The notes below the pieces were generated by a model, which was not told where the DNA came from, ran no database searches, and saw only the letters and a program-made list of their open reading frames with translations. A DNA stretch of 6,640 bases from Pseudomonadota bacterium. Its GTDB lineage: Bacteria > Pseudomonadota > Alphaproteobacteria > Micropepsales > Micropepsaceae. The translations under genes and the position numbers were made by a program. Shown piece by piece: positions 1 to 6,272 of this stretch (its first letter is position 1; each line of letters opens with the position of its first letter). Location: the NCBI GenBank assembly GCA_025360685.1, contig JANYBR010000148.1, positions 1 through 6,640 of the forward strand, read 5' to 3'.

Positions 1-1194
1 CAAACATCCGGCGTGTCGCTCACCGAGCAGGACCCCTACAACAATATCGTACGCACGACGATCGAGGCGCTGGCCAGCGTGCTGGGCGGCACCCAATCAC
101 TGCACACAAATTCGTTCGACGAAGCCATCGCGCTGCCGACGGAATTCTCGGCGCGCATTGCCCGCAACACACAATTGATCATCCAGAACGAGAGCCATAT
201 TGCCAAGGTCGTCGATCCGCTGGGTGGTTCCTATTATGTCGAGGCATTGACGCATTCTCTTGCGACGGCTGCGCGCAGTATCATTGACGAAGTCGAAGCG
301 ATGGGTGGCATGACCAAGGCCGTCGAGGCCGGCATTCCCAAGCTGCACATCGAGGAAGCTGCGGCGCGGCGCCAGGCCCGCGTCGACAAGGCTGAAGACG
401 TTATCGTTGGCGTCAACAAATTCCAGCTCGCCAAGGAGGACTTTCTGGAAGTTCGCGCCATCGACAATGCGCAGGTGCGCGACTCCCAGATCGCACGCCT
501 CAAATCGGTCAAGGCCAAACGCGATCCGCTCAAGCTGAAGTTCGCGCTCGACGCGCTGACGTCAGGCGCCAAAGGCAAGGGCAATCTCCTGGAACTTGCC
601 GTCGAAGCCGCACGCGCCCGCGCGACGGTCGGCGAAATCTCCGATGCCATGGAAAGCGTATTCGGCCGTCACCGGGCCGAGATCCGTTCCATCTCGGGTG
701 TCTACGGTGCCCAGTACGAAGGCGACAACGAGTTCGGCGCCATTCGCGGCGAAGTCGAAAGCTTCTCGAAGCAGGAAGGCCGCCGGCCACGTATGCTAGT
801 AGCCAAGATGGGCCAGGACGGCCATGACCGTGGCGCCAAAGTGATCGCCACGGCCTTCGCCGACCTTGGTTTCGATGTCGATATCGGTGCCCTGTTTCAA
901 ACGCCGGAAGAAGTTGCCAAAGACGCCATCGACGCCGACGTTCATGTTATCGGAATTTCCAGTCAGGCCGCCGGGCACCTGACGCTGGTTCCGATGCTGG
1001 TCGAGGCGCTGAAGAAACAGAAAGCGGACGACATTCTCGTCGTCGTCGGCGGCGTCATCCCTCCGCAGGACTATGAAACGCTGAAGAAGGTCGGGGTCGC
1101 AGCGATCTTCGGCCCAGGAACCAACATTCCCGATGCCGCGCGCAGCGTGCTCAAACTGATCCGCTCGCGCCGTGTGCATCGCGCCGCCGAGTAG
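1..1194 (+). CDS. Methylmalonyl-CoA mutase, C-terminal part (5' end outside window)
   Basis: This is an adenosylcobalamin-dependent mutase that interconverts (R)-methylmalonyl-CoA and succinyl-CoA in the cytoplasm (propionate, odd-chain and branched-chain carbon use). The frame is open from base 1, and codons 1-15 read QTSGVSLTEQDPYNN, the end of the substrate-binding TIM barrel, so the GTG at 13 is an internal Val codon and not a start. Further barrel motifs follow: GGTQSLHTNSFDEA near codons 29-42 and ARIARNTQ near 47-54. The B12-binding domain starts near codon 260. It holds DGHDRG with the cobalt-ligating His at bases 823-825 (codon 275), and VVGGVIPPQDY with GG at codons 350-351. Two motif residues are unusual: Val at codon 5 where Trp is usual, and Gln at codon 322 where the SxL motif normally has Leu. 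The TEQDPYNN signature argues against ethylmalonyl-CoA mutase. About the last 397 codons are present; the family's large chain is usually about 700 residues. The symbol (scpA, mutB, bhbA or mcmA) varies by lineage, so none is given. meaB lies downstream, past one opposing gene. Confidence 0.95.
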   Translation, partial: QTSGVSLTEQDPYNNIVRTTIEALASVLGGTQSLHTNSFDEAIALPTEFSARIARNTQLIIQNESHIAKVVDPLGGSYYVEALTHSLATAARSIIDEVEAMGGMTKAVEAGIPKLHIEEAAARRQARVDKAEDVIVGVNKFQLAKEDFLEVRAIDNAQVRDSQIARLKSVKAKRDPLKLKFALDALTSGAKGKGNLLELAVEAARARATVGEISDAMESVFGRHRAEIRSISGVYGAQYEGDNEFGAIRGEVESFSKQEGRRPRMLVAKMGQDGHDRGAKVIATAFADLGFDVDIGALFQTPEEVAKDAIDADVHVIGISSQAAGHLTLVPMLVEALKKQKADDILVVVGGVIPPQDYETLKKVGVAAIFGPGTNIPDAARSVLKLIRSRRVHRAAE

Positions 1195-1202
1195 ACGAGC
1201 AA

Positions 1203-2057
1203 TTAGCCTTGGGGTTTGGGGGTTACGCCGTCGATCTTCAAAGTCGTCGCCACAGCGGCAATCACGCCGTACGTCGTATCCGCCCACACACGCAGCGGAA
1301 CCACATAGTCGCGTCCGGTCACCGAACTCGGGAAAGTCGCGATCCAGGCGTTGATGATTGGAAAGTTCGCGCCTTCTTTGATCACTTTCGGTTTGTAGCC
1401 GGCGAGTTGTTTGTATTTGATCTGGCAGAGCAGGGCGTGGCCCTTGTACAGGCCGTTGTCCATCGAGACCGTCGTGTCCTTGATCTTCGTGATCTCGACA
1501 TTGTAGCGACGGCGTCCGTCAAACACCGGCAGAACGACGCCGCAGGGATTGTCGGCGGCTCCACCCACACCCGAAACAAGGAAGGTAATTGCGCTCAGCG
1601 GATCGAATGTCGCGCGCTGCTGGTCGGGGGTCACTTCATATCCGGTGGTGCTGTAGGGCGGGTCGGCATAGAGACGGACGGGCCCATTGCCGTCATAGGT
1701 GAGCGAGACTTCTTGTTTCTTGTCCGACCGTCCTGTGTAGAAGGAGTCGTACAGCGAAGGATGAAGCGCCTTTGGAGCCACGGTACCGGTGGACGTCGCC
1801 TGGATTTCCGATTGCCAGAAGGCGTTGACCACACCGCCGGTCTGAAGGTTCGACACCGAGTGATACTGGTCGCCGCGAATGGTCGCGTTCAGATCGACCT
1901 TGCCCAAGGTCACGCCGCCCGCATAAAGCGTCATCGCCATCTGGAGCTGAGAGCCGGTTTGTGCAGGCGCCTCGCCGCCACTCCCGCCGGCGGCGTATGC
2001 CGACTGAGCCACGGAAGCCGAGGCGAGAAGGGCAATAATGGTGAGACGCAACTTCAT
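1203..2057 (-). CDS. DUF3108 domain-containing exported protein
   Basis: This 284-residue protein has unknown function. Residues 1-22 form a classical signal peptide: basic KLR, a hydrophobic core IIALLASASVA, then AYA before Ala23. It is therefore probably exported to the periplasm or outer surface; no lipobox Cys is present. After a short Gly/Ala-rich linker (23-36) comes a DUF3108-like body. It starts with a YAGGVTLGKVDLNATI strand pattern (45-60) and carries the family hallmarks YDGNGPVRLYADPP (121-134), FDPLSAITFLV (151-161), CGVVLPVFDGRRRYNVE (172-188) and CQIKYKQLAGYKP (211-223). Cys172 and Cys211 could form a disulfide; that is inference. The ATG at 2057 fits the signal peptide and is preceded by GGAG (2066-2069, complement) eight bases away. 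The gene is divergent from meaB and convergent with the mutase, with 8 bases between stops. From memory, DUF3108 genes often lie close to rpmB in alphaproteobacteria; here meaB separates them. The family assignment is fairly sure, the role is not. Confidence 0.88.
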   Translation of the reverse strand: MKLRLTIIALLASASVAQSAYAAGGSGGEAPAQTGSQLQMAMTLYAGGVTLGKVDLNATIRGDQYHSVSNLQTGGVVNAFWQSEIQATSTGTVAPKALHPSLYDSFYTGRSDKKQEVSLTYDGNGPVRLYADPPYSTTGYEVTPDQQRATFDPLSAITFLVSGVGGAADNPCGVVLPVFDGRRRYNVEITKIKDTTVSMDNGLYKGHALLCQIKYKQLAGYKPKVIKEGANFPIINAWIATFPSSVTGRDYVVPLRVWADTTYGVIAAVATTLKIDGVTPKPQG

Positions 2058-2065
2058 CGGTCTGG

Positions 2066-2069
2066 CTCC
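2066..2069 (-). promoter_or_regulatory. Ribosome binding site of the DUF3108 gene
   Basis: Read on the - strand this is GGAG, with 8 bases between it and the ATG at 2057-2055. It supports that start, which also gives a complete signal peptide. Confidence 0.6.
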
Positions 2070-2079
2070 GGGTTCGGAA

Positions 2080-2109
2080 TTGGCGGCGGCGACGCTCTGA
2101 AACTACTAT
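2080..2109 (+). promoter_or_regulatory. Candidate meaB promoter (possible leaderless mRNA)
   Basis: TTGGCG (2080-2085) and TACTAT (2104-2109) are separated by 18 bases and each match four of six sigma-70 consensus positions. Transcription would start near 2115-2117, only a few bases before the meaB ATG at 2119. No Shine-Dalgarno-like sequence is visible just before that ATG, which fits a leaderless message. This is a motif match by eye in a 61-base divergent spacer that must also serve the DUF3108 gene. On the opposite strand, CATAAT (2121-2116) is a fair -10 for that gene, but I found no good -35. Confidence 0.3.
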
Positions 2110-2118
2110 GGTTCAATT

Positions 2119-3132
2119 ATGGCATCCCAGAACGATCTTGCGACAGTTAACGCGGCCCGGAAACTGGCTGTATTGCTGCAAAACGGCGATCGTCGTGCCC
2201 TGGCCCGTGCCATCACGGTGGCCGAGTCATCGTTGCCGGCCGATCAGGTCAAGGCCGAGGCGCTGCTCGCCGCCGTGCTGCCGCGCACCGGTGGGGCCAT
2301 CCGCATTGGAATTTCCGGCGCGCCCGGTGTCGGCAAATCGACATTCATCGAAGCCTTCGGTCAACTTCTCACGGTATCCGGAAAGCGGGTGGCGGTCTTT
2401 GCCATCGATCCGTCTTCGCGCCGCTCCGGCGGATCGATCCTGGGCGACAAGACCCGCATGGAAAAGCTGACGCGTGATCCCAATGCGTTCATTCGTCCGT
2501 CGCCCGCGGGCTCAACGCTGGGCGGCGTGGCGCGGCGAACACGCGAGTCCATGTTGCTGGCCGAGGCGGCAGGGTTCGATGTTGTGCTCGTTGAAACTGT
2601 TGGCGTCGGACAGTCCGAAACCGCGGTCGCGGACATGACGGATTTGTTTGTCTTGCTCGCTTCGCCGGGCGGCGGCGATGATCTGCAAGGCATCAAGCGC
2701 GGCGTGATGGAACTCGCAGATCTGTTGCTCGTCACCAAAGCAGACGGTGACTTGCTCCCGGCCGCGCTGCGTGCTGCGGCCAACTATCAGATGGCGTTCC
2801 ATCTGATGCGGCCCAAACATGTGGGTTTGCAGCCGAAGGTTCTGACGGTGTCAGCGATCGAAGGCGCAGGCATCGGCGCGGCTTGGGACGAAATGACGGC
2901 GATCCATGCGGCGCTGGCCGCGGACAACCGCCTGACCCGCTTGCGCGCGGAACAGGCCCGCCGCTGGTTCTGGGGCGAAGTGCAGGCGGTGGTCAGTGAA
3001 GCCATTCTTTCCAACGCCAATCTCGCCGCCGAGGCGTCTGCCTTGGAAAGGGCCGTGTCTGACGGGGCGGCTACGCCGTATGGGGCGGCGCGGTCTCTTC
3101 TGGCCGCCATCCTGCCCGCCCTGAGGCAATAG
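2119..3132 (+). CDS. meaB: Methylmalonyl-CoA mutase-associated GTPase MeaB
   Basis: This is a cytoplasmic G3E-family P-loop GTPase, the bacterial counterpart of human MMAA. MeaB proteins bind methylmalonyl-CoA mutase, gate delivery of adenosylcobalamin and protect the enzyme from inactivation. The 337-residue length is normal for bacterial MeaB. Residues 1-55 are a helical N-terminal arm. The Walker A loop is GAPGVGKS (67-74), followed by AIDPSSRRSGGSILGDKTRM (95-114), VETVGVGQSE (158-167) and the switch-like GGGDDLQGIKRG (184-195). The guanine-specificity motif reads TKAD (206-209) instead of NKxD; as I recall, human MMAA also has Thr there. The C-terminal part (about 270-337) is the helical dimerisation arm. 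The ATG at 2119 is the first start in frame after an upstream stop at 2098; the ATG at 2108 is in another frame. No clear ribosome binding site precedes it. The mutase it should serve lies just upstream beyond the opposing DUF3108 gene, so the two are not in one operon. Confidence 0.95.
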   Translation: MASQNDLATVNAARKLAVLLQNGDRRALARAITVAESSLPADQVKAEALLAAVLPRTGGAIRIGISGAPGVGKSTFIEAFGQLLTVSGKRVAVFAIDPSSRRSGGSILGDKTRMEKLTRDPNAFIRPSPAGSTLGGVARRTRESMLLAEAAGFDVVLVETVGVGQSETAVADMTDLFVLLASPGGGDDLQGIKRGVMELADLLLVTKADGDLLPAALRAAANYQMAFHLMRPKHVGLQPKVLTVSAIEGAGIGAAWDEMTAIHAALAADNRLTRLRAEQARRWFWGEVQAVVSEAILSNANLAAEASALERAVSDGAATPYGAARSLLAAILPALRQ

Positions 3133-3139
3133 CCGGCGC

Positions 3140-3168
3140 TTGACCGGACAGGTCGCTGCCCTTATGAG
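3140..3168 (+). promoter_or_regulatory. Predicted rpmB promoter
   Basis: TTGACC (3140-3145, five of six consensus bases, preceded by GC as in many alphaproteobacterial promoters) and TATGAG (3163-3168, four of six) are 17 bases apart in the 60-base gap after meaB. Transcription would start near 3175, leaving a leader of about 17 bases that contains the rpmB ribosome binding site. This suggests that rpmB is transcribed independently of meaB. A small inverted repeat, GACC-N5-GGTC (3142-3154), overlaps the -35 box; I attach no function to it. Confidence 0.5.
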
Positions 3169-3180
3169 AGCCCCTCTTTT

Positions 3181-3186
3181 GGTGAG
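3181..3186 (+). promoter_or_regulatory. Ribosome binding site of rpmB
   Basis: GGTGAG lies six bases before the ATG at 3193 and matches the part of the anti-Shine-Dalgarno complement that reads GGTGA. It fixes the rpmB start. Confidence 0.55.
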
Positions 3187-3192
3187 AAAATC

Positions 3193-3486
3193 ATGGCCCG
3201 CCGCTGCGAATTGACCGGAAAAGGCGTCTTGGTTGGCAACAACGTCAGCCACGCCAACAACAAGACAAAGCGGGTTTATCGCCCGAACCTGCAGCGTGTG
3301 GCACTGGCCAGCGAGATCCTGGGCAACTCCTATGTCCTGAAGATCAGCATGAATGCCCTTCGGTCTGTCGACAAGAATGGTGGCCTGGACCCCTATCTGT
3401 TGAAGGCCAAAGCGGATGTTTTGTCGCCCAAGGCCCTTCGTCTGAAGCGCGCGATCGCCAAGAAGACATCTCAGAAGGCGGCTTAA
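3193..3486 (+). CDS. rpmB: 50S ribosomal protein L28
   Basis: This is a structural protein of the large ribosomal subunit, 97 residues and highly basic. The N-terminus MARRCELTGKGVLVGNNVSH followed by NNKTKRVYRPNLQRV is the L28 signature. The single Cys5 and the absence of paired CxxC motifs mark the zinc-independent form. The length fits alphaproteobacterial L28, which runs longer than the roughly 78-residue E. coli protein because of a C-terminal extension. Here that tail (about 77-97) is Lys/Ala/Arg-rich and ends KKTSQKAA. The start is set by the ATG at 3193 with GGTGAG six bases upstream. It lies 60 bases after meaB with a good promoter in between, so it is probably its own unit. No rpmG (L33) follows it, unlike in enterobacteria. 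Confidence 0.97.
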   Translation: MARRCELTGKGVLVGNNVSHANNKTKRVYRPNLQRVALASEILGNSYVLKISMNALRSVDKNGGLDPYLLKAKADVLSPKALRLKRAIAKKTSQKAA

Positions 3487-3506
3487 GACTGTCGGCTAAG
3501 TCACTC

Positions 3507-3512
3507 TAAAAT
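3507..3512 (+). promoter_or_regulatory. Possible -10 box upstream of the membrane-protein gene
   Basis: TAAAAT matches five of six sigma-70 -10 positions and sits in the 132-base gap after rpmB. I found no good -35 hexamer at the expected distance, so this is a weak candidate. A start near 3519 would leave a leader of about 100 bases to the GTG at 3619. The gap holds no clear hairpin with a T-run that could end the rpmB transcript. Confidence 0.2.
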
Positions 3513-3606
3513 TTACCAGCCCGGCCCTTGCGCGAGGCATGGTCCCTGCATCACCTTTGCCCTAGTGTCTCGAAATGTGCCAGGCGCCGTTCTGAGCCGC
3601 CGACAC

Positions 3607-3611
3607 AGGTG
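3607..3611 (+). promoter_or_regulatory. Ribosome binding site deciding the start of the membrane-protein gene
   Basis: AGGTG lies seven bases before the GTG at 3619. The alternative GTG at 3565 has no purine-rich sequence in front of it. This favours the shorter 254-residue product, although GTG 3616 is also within reach. Confidence 0.4.
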
Positions 3612-3618
3612 GGGTGTG

Positions 3619-4383
3619 GTGACGGCGTACGAATCAGAAAATGTAGTTGGTCGAGAGCGGCGTTCCGCGCAGCTCGATGACAGCGTCACAGACGGTCCGT
3701 ATCGACTGCGCGGCGCGACTGACACGGTGTGGGCCGCACAGGGTTACAGCCGACGCTCCGGTCTGGGACGGCGGCTCGGCGATATTAGTGTCGCCGTCGG
3801 ACGGATATTCATCCCGGTGCTGTTTCTCAGCATGTCATTTGCCGCGCTGTACCTCTACATGGACCGCGGGCTGAACTATTTTGCGGACGGCCAAGGCCGC
3901 TGGCTCACCGTAAGCCATCTTCTGCTTCCACTTGCGTTCCTCGCTGTTCATCTGACAAACCGGCGTTATGGACCGTCATATGCTTTCGCACAGGTCGTGG
4001 TTTCGCTGGCCATTTGCGGCGCGGTCATTCTTTTCGGTTCTGAACAAGTTCGCCTGCTTCTGCCTGCAGCAGCCGTGCCGAGCGCGCGTGAAGTCGCCAG
4101 CTTTGCTGGAGCATTTTTTGTCGCCGGTTTTCTCTCGATCATCGCATTCGACGGCGCACGCGGGCCGCGCTGGTGGATGGCTCCCTTGATCGGCTCCATC
4201 GTCGCCAGCGTGAGCTTCGTGCTGATCTTCTATCCCGCTGCCTTTGGCGGTTCGGGTCCGCTTTGGGTCAACCACATGGCCGCGCACGCTGGCATCCTGG
4301 CTGGGGCGTCGGTGCTTGGACTGGCCCCATTCTGGCTTCTGCGCGGTGCGATCCCGCCACTGCCCGGATTTGGCGGCTACTGA
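3619..4383 (+). CDS. Six-helix membrane protein, divergent VUT/YhhQ (queuosine precursor transporter)-like
   Basis: From the GTG at 3619 this is a 254-residue inner-membrane protein; from the GTG at 3565 it would have 272 residues. I prefer 3619 because of the AGGTG seven bases upstream. Residues 1-58 are polar and charged (VVGRERRSAQLDDS early on), presumably cytoplasmic. About six hydrophobic segments follow near 60-81, 97-113, 122-140, 160-178, 188-209 and 220-240, and the tail is Pro/Gly-rich (PPLPGFGGY). Two places resemble the VUT family, whose studied member YhhQ imports queuosine precursors. LAFLAVHLTNRRYGP (105-119) recalls FLATDLTVRIFG in YhhQ, and GPRWWMAPLIGSI (182-194) recalls SRRWWLAPTAS. 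The Asp of the TDLT motif is replaced by His111 (VHLT), so substrate and even transport activity are uncertain. The assignment rests on motif resemblance from memory. The gene follows rpmB on the same strand after 132 bases and converges on cobT with 8 bases between stops. An unrelated membrane protein remains possible. Confidence 0.6.
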   Translation: MTAYESENVVGRERRSAQLDDSVTDGPYRLRGATDTVWAAQGYSRRSGLGRRLGDISVAVGRIFIPVLFLSMSFAALYLYMDRGLNYFADGQGRWLTVSHLLLPLAFLAVHLTNRRYGPSYAFAQVVVSLAICGAVILFGSEQVRLLLPAAAVPSAREVASFAGAFFVAGFLSIIAFDGARGPRWWMAPLIGSIVASVSFVLIFYPAAFGGSGPLWVNHMAAHAGILAGASVLGLAPFWLLRGAIPPLPGFGGY

Positions 4384-4391
4384 TCTGCCGA

Positions 4392-6272
4392 CTAGTGAGC
4401 GGCAACACGGCGAGGCGCATGCTTCGGCCCTGCCACGCGCTTGGCGCCCCGCACATGCCCTTCATGGCCTTTTTCTTCGTGGAAGAGACCAATGAGTTGT
4501 TCGGTCATAGCGCCGCCGAGTTGCTCGGCATCAACGATCGTGACTGCCTTGCGGTAGTAACGCGTAACATCGTGCCCGATGCCGATGGCAGTCAGCTCGA
4601 CGCTCGATTTTTCCTCGATCTCCTCGATCACGCGGCGCAGGTGCCGTTCGAGATAGTTTCCGGCATTTACCGACAAGGTTGAGTCGTCCACCGGCGCGCC
4701 GTCGGAGATCACCATCAGGATCTTGCGTTGCTCGGGACGGCCGACGATGCGGTTGTGCGCCCACATCAGCGCCTCACCGTCGATATTTTCCTTGAGCAAG
4801 CCTTCGCGCATCATGAGGCCAAGGCTCTTGCGCGCTCGGCGCCACGGCTCGTCCGCGGCCTTGTAGATGATGTGGCGCAAATCGTTGAGGCGGCCCGGAT
4901 GGGGCGGCTTGCCGTCGGCGATCCACTTCTCGCGGCTTTGCCCGCCCTTCCAGGCACGCGTGGTGAAGCCAAGGATTTCAGTCTTTACCGCGCAACGCTC
5001 CAGCGTGCGGGCCAGAATGTCGGCGCACATCGCCGCCACCATGATCGGCCGGCCGCGCATCGAGCCCGAATTGTCGAGCAGCAAAGTGACGACCGTGTCG
5101 CGGAAGGTCATGTCCTTCTCGCGCTTGAACGACAAGGGATACATCGGATCGATGATGATTCGTGGCAGGCGCGAGGTGTCGAGCATGCCTTCCTCGATAT
5201 CGAACTCCCACGTCCGGTTCTGCTGCGCCATCAACAGGCGCTGCAGTTTGTTGGCGAGGCGCGAGACGACGCCGGACATCGCCTGCAGCTGCTGGTCGAG
5301 AAAGTTACGCAGGCGGCCCAATTCTTCCGGATCGCAGAGTTCCTGGGCTTCGATCTCCTCGTCGAACAGCAAGGTATGAACCTTGTAGCCCCACTCGTCC
5401 TGATGGCTGAATGGTTGCTCAGGACGCTGCGGCTTCATCCCGTCTTCGGGTTCCTGCGCATCGGACAAATCGTCGGTCTGTTCGGCGCGCATCTCGGAGG
5501 CGTCTTCGTCGCCTTCTTCGCCTTCTGACTCCTGCATGTCGGCTTCGCTGGACTGGCTGTCCGAATCCTGTTCCTCGCCGTTCTGTTCCTGGTTCTCGGC
5601 GTTCTCGCCTTCGCCGGAGTCGTCGGACGCTTCGTCGGCATCGAATTCATCGCTGAGCTTCAGATCGCGCAGGATTGTCCGCGTCAGCTTGGCGAATGCG
5701 GTCTGGTCTCGGATTGTGTTGCCGAGCTTCTCAAGATCTTTGCCGGCATTTTCCTCGATAAACGGGCGCCAGAGATCGACGGCATATTTCACCGACTCCG
5801 GCGGCGGCTCTCCCGTCAGCTTCTCTCGCACCATCAGCCCGAGTACGTCGGCGATGGGCACGTCGGCTTTGACGCGTGCCTTGGCGAGACCGCGCTGGGT
5901 CAGGCGTTGTTCCAGTCCGGCTGTGAGATTGTCCGCGACGCCTTTCATGGCGATCGACCCTATGGCCTCGACTCTGGCCTGCTCGGCGGATTCGAATACG
6001 GCGGCAGCATCGGCGGATTGCGGGCGGAATTGATCGTGCACCTTGTCTTCGTGATGGGCGCGGCGCAGCGCATAGGCATCGCCGGCACCGCGAACAACAG
6101 CGACTTCGCTCGGCGCGAGGTTGCGTGAGGGCAGGGGCAGTCGAGCCTTCAGGCCGCGTAGTGCCGGCGGTTCGGCACTGAAGGTTACTTCCAGTTCCGG
6201 CTCGCCGGACAGCGCGCGTACCGCAGTACCGACCGCGCGCTTGAAGGGCTCGGACGGATTTTCCGGCTTCAC
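4392..6272 (-). CDS. cobT: Aerobic cobaltochelatase subunit CobT
   Basis: CobT with CobS forms the ATPase part of the CobN-CobS-CobT complex, which inserts cobalt into hydrogenobyrinic acid a,c-diamide in aerobic B12 synthesis in the cytoplasm. The 626-residue length is typical. The N-terminal CobT domain spans about 1-205 and begins MKPENPSEPFKRAVG. A strongly acidic Glu/Asp/Ser/Gln-rich linker follows (about 208-278, bases 5439-5651), then a conserved segment (HQDEWGYKVHT, 290-300). The C-terminal von Willebrand A domain carries the metal-site motif DNSGS (Asp400, Ser402, Ser404; Asp400 at bases 5073-5075) and ISDGAPVDD with Asp524. The last 20 or so residues are basic (RGAKRVAGPKHAPRRVAAH). 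The start is a GTG at 6272-6270 that overlaps the cobS stop by four bases (GTGA), so translation is probably coupled. The N-terminal residues match the family from the start, supporting this GTG. CobN is not in the window. Confidence 0.96.
   Translation of the reverse strand: MKPENPSEPFKRAVGTAVRALSGEPELEVTFSAEPPALRGLKARLPLPSRNLAPSEVAVVRGAGDAYALRRAHHEDKVHDQFRPQSADAAAVFESAEQARVEAIGSIAMKGVADNLTAGLEQRLTQRGLAKARVKADVPIADVLGLMVREKLTGEPPPESVKYAVDLWRPFIEENAGKDLEKLGNTIRDQTAFAKLTRTILRDLKLSDEFDADEASDDSGEGENAENQEQNGEEQDSDSQSSEADMQESEGEEGDEDASEMRAEQTDDLSDAQEPEDGMKPQRPEQPFSHQDEWGYKVHTLLFDEEIEAQELCDPEELGRLRNFLDQQLQAMSGVVSRLANKLQRLLMAQQNRTWEFDIEEGMLDTSRLPRIIIDPMYPLSFKREKDMTFRDTVVTLLLDNSGSMRGRPIMVAAMCADILARTLERCAVKTEILGFTTRAWKGGQSREKWIADGKPPHPGRLNDLRHIIYKAADEPWRRARKSLGLMMREGLLKENIDGEALMWAHNRIVGRPEQRKILMVISDGAPVDDSTLSVNAGNYLERHLRRVIEEIEEKSSVELTAIGIGHDVTRYYRKAVTIVDAEQLGGAMTEQLIGLFHEEKGHEGHVRGAKRVAGPKHAPRRVAAH

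Noticed and set aside
13..15. GTG at 13 as the start of the mutase gene
   Set aside because: The frame is open to base 1, and the codons before it encode QTSG, part of a conserved mutase motif, so the gene begins outside the window.
1209..2150. 313-codon open frame on the + strand antisense to the DUF3108 gene
   Set aside because: Its translation is Arg/His/Gly-rich with no recognisable motif, and it lies wholly over a - strand gene with a signal peptide, family motifs and a ribosome binding site. It is a GC-rich shadow frame.
3487..3618. A small RNA, tRNA or rpmB terminator in the gap after rpmB
   Set aside because: I found only very short imperfect repeats (for example GACT-N8-AGTC at 3487-3502), no tRNA-like arms and no hairpin followed by T residues.
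4386..4404. Inverted repeat TGCCG-N9-CGGCA spanning the cobT stop as a terminator
   Set aside because: The stem is only five pairs and there is no T-run on either strand, so it is not a credible intrinsic terminator.
4173..4682. 169-codon + strand frame bridging the membrane-protein gene and cobT
   Set aside because: It reads out of frame through the end of the membrane-protein gene and antisense to the C-terminus of CobT, with no motif or ribosome binding site.
4728..5528. 266-codon open frame on the + strand antisense to cobT
   Set aside because: It lies within the conserved CobT coding region, has no start signal, and its apparent hydrophobic tail is the complement of the acidic CobT linker.
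5439..5651. Repetitive-looking CTTCG/TTCTC-rich stretch as a DNA repeat array
   Set aside because: It is the complement of Glu/Asp/Ser codons in the acidic CobT linker, a normal feature of the family, with no fixed repeat unit.
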